DNA of 64,000 nt from Apostichopus japonicus (GCF_037975245.1 NC_092568.1:39820631-39884630); one strand, 5' to 3'; numbered from the stretch's first letter, positions 27,001 through 32,503 are shown. Program-made: numbers and translations. Notes: generated from the sequence alone by a model not told the origin.

Positions 27001-29930
27001 GATTGATTAAAGTATAAAAAATACTCGCAATTTGATGTCACTGTATTTAAGGTTTTTACTGATTCTTGTCTATTATTAAATGATTTGTTACTTTTTTCCT
27101 ACCCATTTGGGATTAATGCAGGTCGTAAGTTTTTTTTTAATTAAAATTGTAGAAACATGTCAGTTTCTATTCAACTTTTAAAAAACCATCATGCAAATCA
27201 GCTCCTTTAAATTCTTTATTTCCTTACACAATTTGAGTGAAATATGACACTTTTCACAACATTGATGACGCACAATTTAATCAATAACGTGCTTATCGAT
27301 TGTATGACTGGTAATGTCAATGGAGATAAAATGCTTCTTCTGAAATGAAGTTGTATGTACAACATTTTACCATTGATGGTATGATCTAGTGAGGTGTTGA
27401 GCGAAAAACAAGGAAAAGCTTAAAAAAAGCTAGTTGTATCAGTTAAACCATTAATGATATGGGCCAATGAAGTGATGAGATTTGAAATCACTGTGTTTAC
27501 ATTTTTACTGACTCTTGTCTATTGTGTGATGATTTTTTAAATTCTTCTTTCTATCTATTTGGTGTTGTTTTTTGGCACCTGGTAATTTTTTTTGTGATTA
27601 TATTTGTAGATACGCGTCAGTTTCTATTCCCCTTTCAAAAACACTATCAGGCAAATCAATTCCTTCAAATTCTGTATTTCAATGAGTTAGTTAGTTGGTT
27701 CAGCTGTAATAAACTCACATTAATTGTGTTTTTGTTTCCAGACTTTCACTGCGATATGATGATTTGTTCTTTCTTTTTTCTATCTATGCCTTCTTTACAG
27801 AAGGGAAGTCTTTATCATGATTAACATTTGTAGATATAGATAATGATCCATTCCACTTTCAAAAAAGGCACCAGCGAAGTCAATTTCTTTTTATTCTTTA
27901 TATTTAAATGAAATGTGACAATTTTCACAACATTAGAAATTCAAAATTGACTAAATAACATGTTTATGGATAACTTTAATTGAAATTTCAATGAAGATGA
28001 ACCGATTGTTTGGAAATAAGATTGTAACTTTAATATTTAAATATGAATGTTATGAGTGAACCAGGGTTTGGGGGGAAAAAGAAACTAAAGGAAAAAACTA
28101 GTTGTTTAACTTTTTAGAAACTTAAATTTTAGAGTCACCGTGTTTGTGTTTTGACTAATTTTCTCTATTAAATATTGATTCGTTCTTTCCTTCTTTCTAT
28201 CTGTTTGTTTCTTTGCAGGCGGTAAGTAGTTATCATGATTATCGTTTGAAGAACAGTGTTATTAACCATTATGAAGGATAATATTTCCTGTTAATTCTTT
28301 ACTTTCATACACAATTTGAATAAAATTTTATAATTTGCCCAACATTGGTAACGCACAATTTTATACAAGTTTAATAACATGATTGTTGTTTAAATGATTG
28401 GCAACATCATTGAAGATAGATCGATTGTTCTGAAATATATTTATAACTGTAACATTAAGACATTAATAATATGAGCAAATTAGGGGATGAGCCACAACAG
28501 TGGAAAAGCTTAACAAAACTGATTGATTAAAATATAAACAACACTCGCAATTTGAAGTCGCTGTCTTTAAGTTTTTACTGATTTTTGTCTATTATTAAAT
28601 GATTTGTTACTTTTTTTCATACCTATTTGGGATTATTGCAGTTGTTAAGTTTTGTTTTAATTAAAATTTGTAGAAACATGTCAGTTTATATTCAACTCTT
28701 AAAAAACCATCATGCAAATCAGCTCCTTTAAATTCTTTATTTCCTTACACAATTTGAGTGAAATATTACAATTTTCACAACATTGATGACGCACAATTTA
28801 ATCAATAACATATTATCGTTTACATGGATCGCCATGATTGACGTTAGAAGATCAGTGTTATTATTTATTAACATGAATTAAATTAGTTCCTGTTAATTCT
28901 TCATTTTCATACACAATTTGATATGAAATTCTAAAATAATTTGCACAGCAATGGTAACCCACAATTTAATGCAAGTTTAAAAACATGTTTATCGATTAAA
29001 TAAATGGCAATGTCAATAAAGAGAAGAGCGACTGTTGCGAAATAAATTTATCAGTATAATATTCAACTATTGAAAGAATATGAGCTAGTGAAGTTACGAA
29101 CAGAAAACATGAAAAACATTCAGGAAAACTAGTTGTTTCAATTATAATATCTTACATTTTGTAGTCACTATGTTGTTGTTTTTACTGTTTTGTATATTAC
29201 ATGAAAATAGAACAATTGTTTTGAAATGATTTTTTTACTTTTACATTTAACCATTGATGATATGAGCTAGTGAGGTGATGAGACGAAAACTGTGGAAAAG
29301 TTCAGGAAATTAGTCTTTTGTCCTATAATAAATTGAAATTTAAAGTCACTGTATTTGTGTTTTTCCTTTTTCTTATCTATGATACGATGATTTGATCTTT
29401 CCTTTTTTATTTAATAGGGTCTTTAGAGCTGGTAAGCTTTCTTTCTTTTTTCATGATATACGTTGGTAGATACCTGTGATTATCTTTTCACCTTTAAAAA
29501 ATCTACCAGGGATGTCAATTTATGGTAATTCCTTTATTTTAATTTTGAATTAAATATTTTAATTTTTACAACATTGGTCACGCTAAAGTGATAACAAATG
29601 TCTATAAAGCTAGAACGATTGTTTTGAAATGACTTAGTTTTTCACAACATTGGCAATGCTCAATTTGAATACAATAACATTTCAATAGAATATATGAATG
29701 GCAAAGTCATTGAAGATAGAACGATTTTTTTAAATGAATTTGTTACTTTAACTTTTCAATGTTGATGATATGAGCCACAGAGATGATCATTCAAAAACAG
29801 GTTTTAGAAGACTGGTTTTGTCACTTAAAATGAACTTACATTTTAAATGTATTTGGGTTCTCTTTTGTTCTTCTCTATGATATAATGATTTAATTTTTCT
29901 TCTTTTTATCTAATCGTTTCTTTGCAGCTG
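1..29930 (+). CDS. Tandem array of single-codon (3-nt) microexons, partial gene
   Basis: Seen: about 59 units of roughly 0.4 kb. Each has a pyrimidine tract, an acceptor (usually TTTGCAG), three bases and a donor (usually GTAAGT). 55 cores are intact, 4 decayed. By hand count the 55 triplets use 16 codons (GCG 15, GTG 8, CTG 6, ACC, AAG and GGG 4 each), end in G or C in 53 cases, contain no stop and are about 72% GC while the flanks are AT-rich. Triplets recur with period 11 units, giving repeats such as TAVGDALAKVI. Inference: each core is a one-codon phase-0 exon, so about 165 coding bases are spread over 30 kb. The predicted repeat is an amphipathic helix; function unknown. The array continues left of the window. 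An alternative is a satellite that only looks spliced; ordered triplets, preserved splice sites and tolerated intronic insertions argue against that. No family recognised. Confidence 0.6.
88..90 (+). CDS. Microexon 1, GGG (Gly), column 4
   Basis: Acceptor tttgcag ends at 87, donor gtaagt starts at 91. Confidence 0.6.
475..477 (+). CDS. Microexon 2, AAC (Asn), column 5
   Basis: Acceptor ctttgcag, donor gtaagt. The only Asn; other blocks have Asp, Glu or Pro here. Confidence 0.6.
901..903 (+). CDS. Microexon 3, GCG (Ala), column 6
   Basis: Acceptor tttgcag, donor gttagt. The GTTAGT donor is shared with column 6 of blocks 1 and 2. Confidence 0.58.
1331..1333 (+). CDS. Microexon 4, GTG (Val), column 7
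   Basis: Acceptor gttgcag, donor gtaagt. A TACTAAC branch-site-like word lies about 65 bases upstream. Confidence 0.6.
1740..1742 (+). CDS. Microexon 5, GCG (Ala), column 8
   Basis: Acceptor tttgcag, donor gtaagt. Confidence 0.6.
2115..2117 (+). CDS. Microexon 6, ACC (Thr), column 9
   Basis: Acceptor tatgcag, donor gtaagt. Confidence 0.6.
2529..2531 (+). CDS. Microexon 7, GTG (Val), column 10
   Basis: Acceptor tttgcag, donor gtaagt. The column 10 post-donor sequence starts gtaagtactcatcat. Confidence 0.6.
2938..2940 (+). CDS. Microexon 8, ATC (Ile), column 11
   Basis: Acceptor gttgcag, donor gtaagt. The following intron hosts the Ty3/Gypsy element. Confidence 0.6.
3184..3188. repeat. Target-site duplication of the Gypsy element, left
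   Basis: aatgg, repeated at 7972-7976. Uninterrupted array units read aatggtatgagtg at this place. Confidence 0.85.
3189..3441 (-). repeat. 3' LTR of the Gypsy element
   Basis: 253 bp, TG...CA ends, matching 7719-7971. Downstream of integrase in the element's orientation. Confidence 0.92.
3442..3458 (-). other. Polypurine tract of the Gypsy element
   Basis: Pyrimidine run on the plus strand, purine on the minus strand, directly adjacent to the 3' LTR, as expected for the plus-strand primer. Confidence 0.75.
3647..3967 (-). CDS. Gypsy integrase C-terminal fragment
   Basis: Begins MGPVKYLVKVDDHIWKRHIN, the GPY/F-type module found after the integrase core, then a polar tail. Separated from the core by stops between 4122 and 3967. 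Confidence 0.75.
   Translation of the reverse strand: MGPVKYLVKVDDHIWKRHINQIRSRSCKPYSSKMHTSNGLNPLPSIVDLDITVDSDEINKPKSTGVDDVTHGLKRNSSPVSEVESQEQNLKSLLFRSQTWQKLKIQ
4122..4841 (-). CDS. Gypsy integrase core
   Basis: 239 codons. An N-terminal HHCC zinc-binding region (ASHPGMVRMKSLA then ESCNACQ) is followed by the rve catalytic core with the DDE residues in VDFAGPF, VSDNGPQF and NGEAERF. It would insert the cDNA. The stop at 4122 separates it from its C-terminal part. Confidence 0.93.
   Translation of the reverse strand: MTPYFSKRNELSVEGNCLLWGIRVIIHSSYRDRILSELHASHPGMVRMKSLARMHVYWPGLDLQIEQLVESCNACQSVQSVLPKVDVNPWKWPTAPWQRIHVDFAGPFLGHMYLIVVDAHSKWPEVILMKSTTANKTINELRTIFARYGLPKELVSDNGPQFIAEEFNVFCKQNGIRHIRSAVKHPASNGEAERFVRTLKQAMKKWKFESGNVQIKIDRFLLSYRSSLTKETPAKLFFN
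4900..5490 (-). pseudogene. Gypsy RNase H domain, frameshifted
   Basis: Starts LSVDASPYGIGAVISH (catalytic Asp), followed by AYASRKLTKTEQNYSQIERE with the conserved Glu and, after a shift near 5275, LFTDHMPLKFLFG. This is the retrotransposon RNase H order directly after RT. Confidence 0.88.
5480..6296 (-). pseudogene. Gypsy reverse transcriptase, frameshifted
   Basis: The first part (6296-6012) carries VRKGDGNIRVCGDYK and LDLSNAYLQI (motif A Asp). The frame shifts in 6012-5903 and continues with the catalytic YLDDIIVTG motif and the thumb region (LGFIVDAKGI). The frame break falls between motifs A and C, so this copy cannot make an active enzyme without frame correction. Confidence 0.92.
6315..6902 (-). 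CDS. Gypsy retropepsin-like protease
   Basis: Open frame of 195 codons with the aspartic protease active-site motif DTGAGVSLIP near residue 68 and the partner motif ALLGRNWL near residue 135, in the usual order between gag and reverse transcriptase. It ends in a stop before the RT frame. Confidence 0.88.
   Translation of the reverse strand: MHRTSKKSKHSSRIGEVNQTTEYDSSTSGEESGDEYVTVYYVKLLASSKPIEVQVEIENQKITMEFDTGAGVSLIPNDLFVKALSTKVDIKPTKAVLKTFTGEKIPVKGKCSVKVKDNGIEKALPLFVIEGNGPALLGRNWLEHLHLNWQKINRVYLSPKDKVNEILSGSNVLNKKLGTVKGIQAKLRIKPDATP
6905..7647 (-). pseudogene. Gypsy gag-like region, frameshifted
   Basis: Starts MASNMLKVEIYDP and has the retrotransposon capsid-type region (LRDRFVCGIYDNNIQKRLL). 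A shift near 7330-7420 moves the frame. A C-terminal nucleocapsid part around 7050-6950 is readable in another frame: one perfect CX2CX4HX4C knuckle (CHICDCVGHLKVVC) preceded by a second knuckle in which one cysteine position is Arg. It would package RNA in an intact element. Confidence 0.85.
7719..7971 (-). repeat. 5' LTR of the Gypsy element
   Basis: 253 bp, upstream of gag in the element's orientation, so it would hold the promoter. I could not assign a tRNA primer site next to it. Confidence 0.92.
7972..7976. repeat. Target-site duplication of the Gypsy element, right
   Basis: Second copy of aatgg directly after the LTR. Confidence 0.85.
8136..8138 (+). CDS. Microexon 9, ACC (Thr), column 1
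   Basis: Acceptor tctgcag, donor gtaagt. First unit after the retrotransposon. Confidence 0.6.
8538..8540 (+). CDS. Microexon 10, GCG (Ala), column 2
   Basis: Acceptor tttgcag, donor gtaagt. Confidence 0.6.
8969..8971 (+). CDS. Microexon 11, TCG (Ser), column 3
   Basis: Acceptor gttgcag, donor gtaagt, upstream TACTAAC. The only Ser; other blocks have Val or Leu here. Confidence 0.6.
9258..9260 (+). CDS. Microexon 12, GGA (Gly), column 4
   Basis: Acceptor tttgcag, donor gtaagt. One of only two triplets ending in A. The preceding intron is short, about 286 bases, from an internal deletion. Confidence 0.6.
9641..9643 (+). CDS. Microexon 13, GAC (Asp), column 5
   Basis: Acceptor tttgcag, donor gtaagt. 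The following intron contains the foldback MITE. Confidence 0.6.
9904..10700. mobile_element. hAT-like foldback MITE with tandem repeats in its arms
   Basis: 797 bp with an 8-bp duplication gttataag (9896-9903 and 10701-10708). The ends form an imperfect inverted repeat (ggaagctggtcacttcgccc versus its complement). Each arm holds tandem copies of a unit around ttcgcccaacc, so arms can pair extensively. The core has a duplicated gttcgggaattgttaacgtta segment. No coding frame. The 8-bp duplication is the hAT signature. Confidence 0.85.
10845..10847 (+). CDS. Microexon 14, GCG (Ala), column 6
   Basis: Acceptor ttttcag, donor gttagt. Confidence 0.56.
11271..11273 (+). CDS. Microexon 15, CTG (Leu), column 7
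   Basis: Acceptor tttgcag, donor gtaagt. Confidence 0.6.
11677..11679 (+). CDS. Microexon 16, GCG (Ala), column 8
   Basis: Acceptor tttgcag. The donor is gtaatt, weaker than the array consensus. Confidence 0.52.
12050..12052 (+). CDS. Microexon 17, AAG (Lys), column 9
   Basis: Acceptor tatgcag, donor gtaagt. Lies in the segment nearly identical to block 2. Confidence 0.6.
12468..12470 (+). CDS. Microexon 18, GTG (Val), column 10
   Basis: Acceptor ttcgcag, donor gtaagt. Confidence 0.6.
12882..12884 (+). CDS. Microexon 19, ATC (Ile), column 11
   Basis: Acceptor gatgcag, donor gtaagt. Confidence 0.6.
13297..13299 (+). CDS. Microexon 20, ACC (Thr), column 1
   Basis: Acceptor ttttcag, donor gtaagt. 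Confidence 0.6.
13727..13729 (+). CDS. Microexon 21, GCG (Ala), column 2
   Basis: Acceptor tttgcag, donor gtaagt. Confidence 0.6.
14150..14152 (+). CDS. Microexon 22, GTG (Val), column 3
   Basis: Acceptor tttgcag, donor gtaagt, upstream TACTAAC. Confidence 0.6.
14568..14570 (+). CDS. Microexon 23, GGG (Gly), column 4
   Basis: Acceptor tttgtag (TAG instead of CAG, still functional by rule), donor gtaagt. Confidence 0.58.
14947..14949 (+). CDS. Microexon 24, GAC (Asp), column 5
   Basis: Acceptor tttgcag, donor gtaagt. Confidence 0.6.
15349..15351 (+). CDS. Microexon 25, GCG (Ala), column 6
   Basis: Acceptor ttttcag, donor gttagt. Confidence 0.56.
15782..15784 (+). CDS. Microexon 26, CTG (Leu), column 7
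   Basis: Acceptor tttgcag, donor gtaagt. Confidence 0.6.
16190..16192 (+). CDS. Microexon 27, GCG (Ala), column 8
   Basis: Acceptor tttgcag. The donor is gtactt, the weakest GT donor in the regular array. Confidence 0.48.
16563..16565 (+). CDS. Microexon 28, AAG (Lys), column 9
   Basis: Acceptor tatgcag, donor gtaagt. Near-identical surroundings to microexon 17. Confidence 0.6.
16980..16982 (+). CDS. Microexon 29, GTG (Val), column 10
   Basis: Acceptor tttgcag, donor gtaagt. Confidence 0.6.
17403..17405 (+). CDS. Microexon 30, ATC (Ile), column 11
   Basis: Acceptor gatgcag, donor gtaagt. Confidence 0.6.
17824..17826 (+). CDS. Microexon 31, AAG (Lys), column 1
   Basis: Acceptor tctgcag, donor gtaagt. 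Lys where blocks 1 and 2 have Thr. Confidence 0.6.
18261..18263 (+). CDS. Microexon 32, GCG (Ala), column 2
   Basis: Acceptor tttgcag, donor gtaagt. Confidence 0.6.
18680..18682 (+). CDS. Microexon 33, TTG (Leu), column 3
   Basis: Acceptor cttgcag, donor gtaagt. Confidence 0.6.
19097..19099 (+). CDS. Microexon 34, GGG (Gly), column 4
   Basis: Acceptor tttgcag, donor gtaaga. Confidence 0.58.
19489..19491 (+). CDS. Microexon 35, GAA (Glu), column 5
   Basis: Acceptor tttgcag, donor gtaagt. GAC to GAA keeps an acidic residue although it weakens the exon end. Confidence 0.6.
19911..19913 (+). CDS. Microexon 36, GCG (Ala), column 6
   Basis: Acceptor tttgcag, donor gtaaga. Confidence 0.58.
20334..20336 (+). 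CDS. Microexon 37, CTG (Leu), column 7
   Basis: Acceptor tgtgcag, donor gtaagt. Confidence 0.6.
20731..20733 (+). CDS. Microexon 38, GGG (Gly), column 8
   Basis: Acceptor tttgcag, donor gtaagt. Gly where other blocks have Ala. Confidence 0.6.
21111..21113 (+). CDS. Microexon 39, ACC (Thr), column 9
   Basis: Acceptor tatgcag, donor gtaagt. Confidence 0.6.
21499..21501 (+). CDS. Microexon 40, GTG (Val), column 10
   Basis: Acceptor tttgcag, donor gtaagt. Confidence 0.6.
21922..21924 (+). CDS. Microexon 41, ATG (Met), column 11
   Basis: Acceptor gatgcag, donor gtaagt. Met where other blocks have Ile. Confidence 0.6.
22337..22339 (+). CDS. Microexon 42, AAG (Lys), column 1
   Basis: Acceptor tctgcag, donor gtaagt. 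Confidence 0.6.
22758..22760 (+). CDS. Microexon 43, GCG (Ala), column 2
   Basis: Acceptor ttggcag, donor gtaagt. Confidence 0.58.
23176..23178 (+). CDS. Microexon 44, CTG (Leu), column 3
   Basis: Acceptor tttgcag, donor gtaagt, TACTGAC upstream. Confidence 0.6.
23587..23589 (+). CDS. Microexon 45, GCG (Ala), column 4
   Basis: Acceptor tttgcag, donor gtaagt. Ala where other blocks have Gly. Confidence 0.6.
23990..23992 (+). CDS. Microexon 46, CCC (Pro), column 5
   Basis: Acceptor tttgcag, donor gtaagt. The only Pro in the series, at the point where the regular array ends; it could terminate the helix. Confidence 0.58.
24687..24689 (+). CDS. Microexon 47, CTG (Leu), column 3/7 type
   Basis: Acceptor tttgcag, donor gtaagt. 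Follows the deletion that removed column 6. Confidence 0.52.
25087..25089 (+). CDS. Microexon 48, GCG (Ala), column 6 type
   Basis: Acceptor tttgcag, donor gtaagt. Confidence 0.52.
25477..25479 (+). CDS. Microexon 49, ATG (Met), column 3/7 type
   Basis: Acceptor aatgcag, donor gtaagt. Confidence 0.5.
25975..25977 (+). CDS. Microexon 50, GTG (Val), column 3/7 type
   Basis: Acceptor aatgcag, donor gtaagt. Recent duplicate of microexon 49 in which the triplet is one of few differences (ATG versus GTG). Confidence 0.5.
26328..26330 (+). CDS. Microexon 51, GTG (Val), column 3/7 type
   Basis: Acceptor tttgcag, donor gtaagt. Duplicate of microexon 47 with CTG changed to GTG. Confidence 0.5.
26732..26734 (+). 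CDS. Microexon 52, GCG (Ala), column 6 type
   Basis: Acceptor tttgcag, donor gtaagt. Duplicate of microexon 48. Confidence 0.5.
27122..27124 (+). CDS. Microexon 53, GTC (Val), column 3/7 type
   Basis: Acceptor aatgcag, donor gtaagt. Duplicate of microexon 49 with a different triplet. Confidence 0.5.
27579..27581 (+). pseudogene. Decayed microexon 54 (CTG)
   Basis: The acceptor AG is lost (ggcac) and the donor is gtaatt, so it is not predicted to splice. Confidence 0.45.
27801..27803 (+). pseudogene. Decayed microexon 55 (AAG)
   Basis: Acceptor tttacag is intact, but the donor GT has become GG (ggaagt). Confidence 0.45.
28219..28221 (+). CDS. Microexon 56, GCG (Ala), column 6 type
   Basis: Acceptor tttgcag, donor gtaagt; intact core among decayed neighbours. 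Confidence 0.45.
28642..28644 (+). pseudogene. Decayed microexon 57 (TTG)
   Basis: Acceptor attgcag is intact; the donor has become ttaagt. Confidence 0.45.
29427..29431 (+). pseudogene. Decayed microexon 58
   Basis: The spacing is no longer three: ctttag then five bases then gtaagc. If used, it would shift the frame. Confidence 0.35.
29928..29930 (+). CDS. Microexon 59, CTG (Leu), last intact core
   Basis: Acceptor tttgcag, donor gtaagt, the last perfect core in the window. Confidence 0.45.
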
Positions 29931-30709
29931 GTAAGTTTCCTTCATGATAAACGCTTGCAGATACGTGTTATTATCTATTCCCCTTTTAAAGAATCCATCA
30001 GAGAAAGCAATTCATGTTATTGTTTTGATTTTCATATAAATTGTGAATGAAATATTTTAAGTTTTACAACCATGATAGCTATATTAATACGTTTATTGAT
30101 TATATTAATGGTAATGTCAATGAAGATAATATTAGTATGTAATCGCTCTTAAAAGAAACTACAAGGGAAATAAATTCCCTATAATCCTTTATTTTCATAG
30201 ACAATTTGAAGGAAATGTTAAATGTTCACAACTTTAGAAATAGATAATATACAAGTTTTATTGATTTTTTTATGATATGAGCTAGTGAGCGCTAACAGGG
30301 AAAAAGCTTAAGAAACCTTGTTGTTTTTGTTAAAAATAAACCTCCTTTTTAAATTTACTGTGTTTGTGATTGTTTATGCTTTTTATCTATTGTACGATTT
30401 GTTCTTTACGTTTGTAGTTACACGTCATTATCTATTCCACCTTCAAAGACATCACCAGGGAAATCAATTCCTGTTAATCCTTTATTTTCATACATAGTTT
30501 AAATGTAATATTATATATTTCACAAAATTGGAAACTCAAAATTTAATTCAATAACATGTTTATCGCTTATATGAATGGCAGTGTCAAAGAAGAACTGTAA
30601 TGTTTATCTATTGATGATAATTATGAGTTAGTGAGGTGATGTGCCAAAACCAGCGTAAAAAATACGGAAAACTAGTTGTTTCAGTTTTATTTAAAGAGAA
30701 ATAAACCCT

Positions 30710-31750
30710 GGGGTTTTGGAGTGACCTCATAGAAGAGACTAACATTCTTCCCCCAGCCCACCCCTGTGGAATAACTAGTCAAAACTACCTTGCCCTGAAT
30801 TTCCAGGAATTTTCTAATTATGGTTTCCACACTTACTGTGTTGGCGGCTTTTATGTTAATTTCAATAACGATAACGCTTCAAAACTTAAGTAAGAGAGCC
30901 ACATCGTAAGTTAAACAATTCCCTTCTCTGCATATGAATTGTACACAATTGTACCATCGGAGATTGTTGGGAAGTTGATGTAAAATACCGGAGTGCAAAC
31001 ATTTGGTTGTGTAAACATGAGAGAGAAGGAAGGAGCAGGGAAGGGAAACTATATTAAGTTATTTCTGACAGGAAAAGTTATCCAGAGAAACTAGAACGTA
31101 CTAAAGCAGCACGTAGCAGAACTGTTACTTGTGTTGGCAGTACTAGCACCAGAGTAACTGTCACGGCCACAGATGCGGTCTGTTTAGCAAGCCTTAGTTC
31201 TCGTTGTATCAGTTCCTCCACTGTGTATTCATGCTCGAATTTAGCAGTCAAGTCTAAATGCATCAATGTTCTCTTTAACAAAAAGTGCTGAGTCCGGAAA
31301 GTGTTTCAGAGGAAAAGTTTGACTGCATATTGCCTTAGTTATCGGCGCGTAGGATATGTTAGATAGGTTTCAATGTCGTGTAATTACAGCCGTCGTAAAA
31401 CCCAATATATTTTTTTAAAAAAACGTTCACACTCAAAAACTATTTTCTACTGTAAAACATTTTAGAATGTATTATATTAGAGAAACAGACTATATATCTA
31501 ACACAATATATTTCTTTCTTTTTTCTTGTGCAATTTTAATTATTGTTGTAATTGGTAACACTTTTTCTGTTGAAATGCGATATGTTGCTCGCTTACGTCG
31601 TGAAAAGTCGGAATTCAAACAAATATGACGAATGCCATGGGTGACAATTAAATCGACTCTTAAGATGAAAGAAATATTTCCAAGCATTCTTGTTGCTTCT
31701 GTTGAAAAGAGCCTACTACAAAACGGTGTTCTCTAAGCAGAATAAGGCTA
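30710..31750. other. Intervening region without a recognised gene
   Basis: No array core and no family I recognise. A 67-codon minus frame at 31281-31078 has no support beyond being open. Confidence 0.4.
30757..30774 (+). CDS. Candidate terminal exon, option 1
   Basis: A convincing acceptor (gactaac branch-like word, then cttcccccag) precedes ccc acc cct gtg gaa taa, which in phase 0 adds P-T-P-V-E and stops. It lies just past the last decayed array units. No clear poly(A) signal follows closely. Weak. Confidence 0.2.
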   Translation, partial: PTPVE

Positions 31751-31754
31751 GGGT

Positions 31755-31865
31755 TAAAAATTCCTTTAAGCTAACATTTGAAAGTCACTGCGTTTGTGCT
31801 TGTTTTTTTTTTTTATATCTGTTTTTTAATGGTTTGTGCTTTTATTCTTTCTATCTATATACCCG
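31755..31865 (+). repeat. Last recognisable half unit of the microexon array
   Basis: taacatttgaaagtcactg..., a T-rich tract and ttctttctatctat match the acceptor side of array units. The acceptor itself and the triplet are gone. Confidence 0.5.
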
Positions 31866-31971
31866 ATCCCCAAAAAGGGGAAATATGTGTGTGTTTCTAA
31901 TAGGAGACTGAACTGCCTTATTTGGATTTTAATCTGCTTATTTTATCTCAGTGTTTTCTTCGCATTTACAG

Positions 31972-31986
31972 GGCCGCAAAATTTGA
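31972..31986 (+). CDS. Candidate terminal exon, option 2
   Basis: The acceptor ttttcttcgcatttacag ends at 31971. In phase 0 the exon reads G-R-K-I then TGA. It follows the last recognisable half unit of the array (about 31755-31865). A possible AATAAA is at 32169-32174. The phase fits single-codon exons, but this could be chance. Confidence 0.25.
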   Translation, partial: GRKI

Positions 31987-32168
31987 GAGAGAGACTTGCA
32001 GGTATTGAAATGTTTGCCTACTGGTATCGATGAGGTGATATCCTTTAGCTACATATAATTATATGCTTTTGAATGAATCTTGAATGAAATTCAATTATGT
32101 TGGTTTGCTTGAAGATGTAAAGGCTTTTGAAAGAAACGCGAATAATGGGAATTAAAATGACACACACA

Positions 32169-32174
32169 AATAAA
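32169..32174 (+). promoter_or_regulatory. Possible poly(A) signal AATAAA
   Basis: Located 183 bases after the TGA of candidate terminal exon 2; in AT-rich DNA this word is common. Confidence 0.2.
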
Positions 32175-32381
32175 ATACATCGAAGCATCATACTTCATAG
32201 TGACACAGAATTGAGTATGATCACCATGGCCTTTACAATATAGCAGAGTAACAAACCTATAGAGTGAAAAACCGTGTAGCGATACAAACTTCAAAATATA
32301 GCACTAACTGAATGTATTTGTCATGTGCATTTGATTTCGTATGAAAATAAGCAAAACAATTAACTGTATAAATCTTCACTT

Positions 32382-32482
32382 CTAAAGAAAAGGAAAAAAC
32401 AAAGCAAGCATTGTTAAAGTAGAAAATGAAAGGAATATCAAAAAGATTGATATGAATGATGAATTGAGGAGCCAAAAGATCA
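32382..32482. repeat. Dispersed repeat, copy 1
   Basis: About 100 bp similar to 63765-63866 in the same orientation, sharing gcaagcattg, gaaaatgaaaggaata-like and aattgaggagc words. Confidence 0.6.
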
Positions 32483-32501
32483 AAAAAAAAAATAATTAAA
32501 A

Positions 32502-32503
<2 letters not shown>

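Larger units (their letters stand above)
24284..28800 (+). repeat. Scrambled and re-duplicated microexon units
   Basis: Mainly alternating column 6 type (GCG) and column 3/7 type units. About 24485-25660 recurs at about 26128-27310 (offset near 1.64 kb), and 25180-25640 is repeated again at 25670-26120. Deletion joints near 24284, 24776 and 25670 fuse parts of different units. Several splice cores remain perfect, others are decayed. Confidence 0.75.
28800..30700 (+). repeat. Strongly decayed array units
   Basis: The unit background (gatgagctagtgagg, tttaaagtcactgtg, atctattcc) is still readable, but most splice cores are lost. Near 30410 a deletion joins the pyrimidine tract directly to the post-donor segment, removing the triplet. 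One perfect core remains at 29928-29930. Confidence 0.7.

Noticed and set aside
15305-27824. Other 60-100-codon frames in the array
   Set aside because: Same cause: T-rich intron ends. They cross splice cores and are not conserved between blocks.
1-29930. Plain satellite DNA
   Set aside because: A satellite explains the periodicity but not 55 preserved acceptor-triplet-donor cores, stop-free GC-rich triplets, or the ordered 11-unit codon pattern. It is kept as the null hypothesis.
1-29930. Zero-length recursive splice sites
   Set aside because: Ratcheting points have AG joined directly to GT. Here the spacing is three bases in all intact cores, and the three bases vary by column.
1-29930. 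CRISPR-like array
   Set aside because: Period, spacer similarity and eukaryotic context do not fit; the variable part is three bases.
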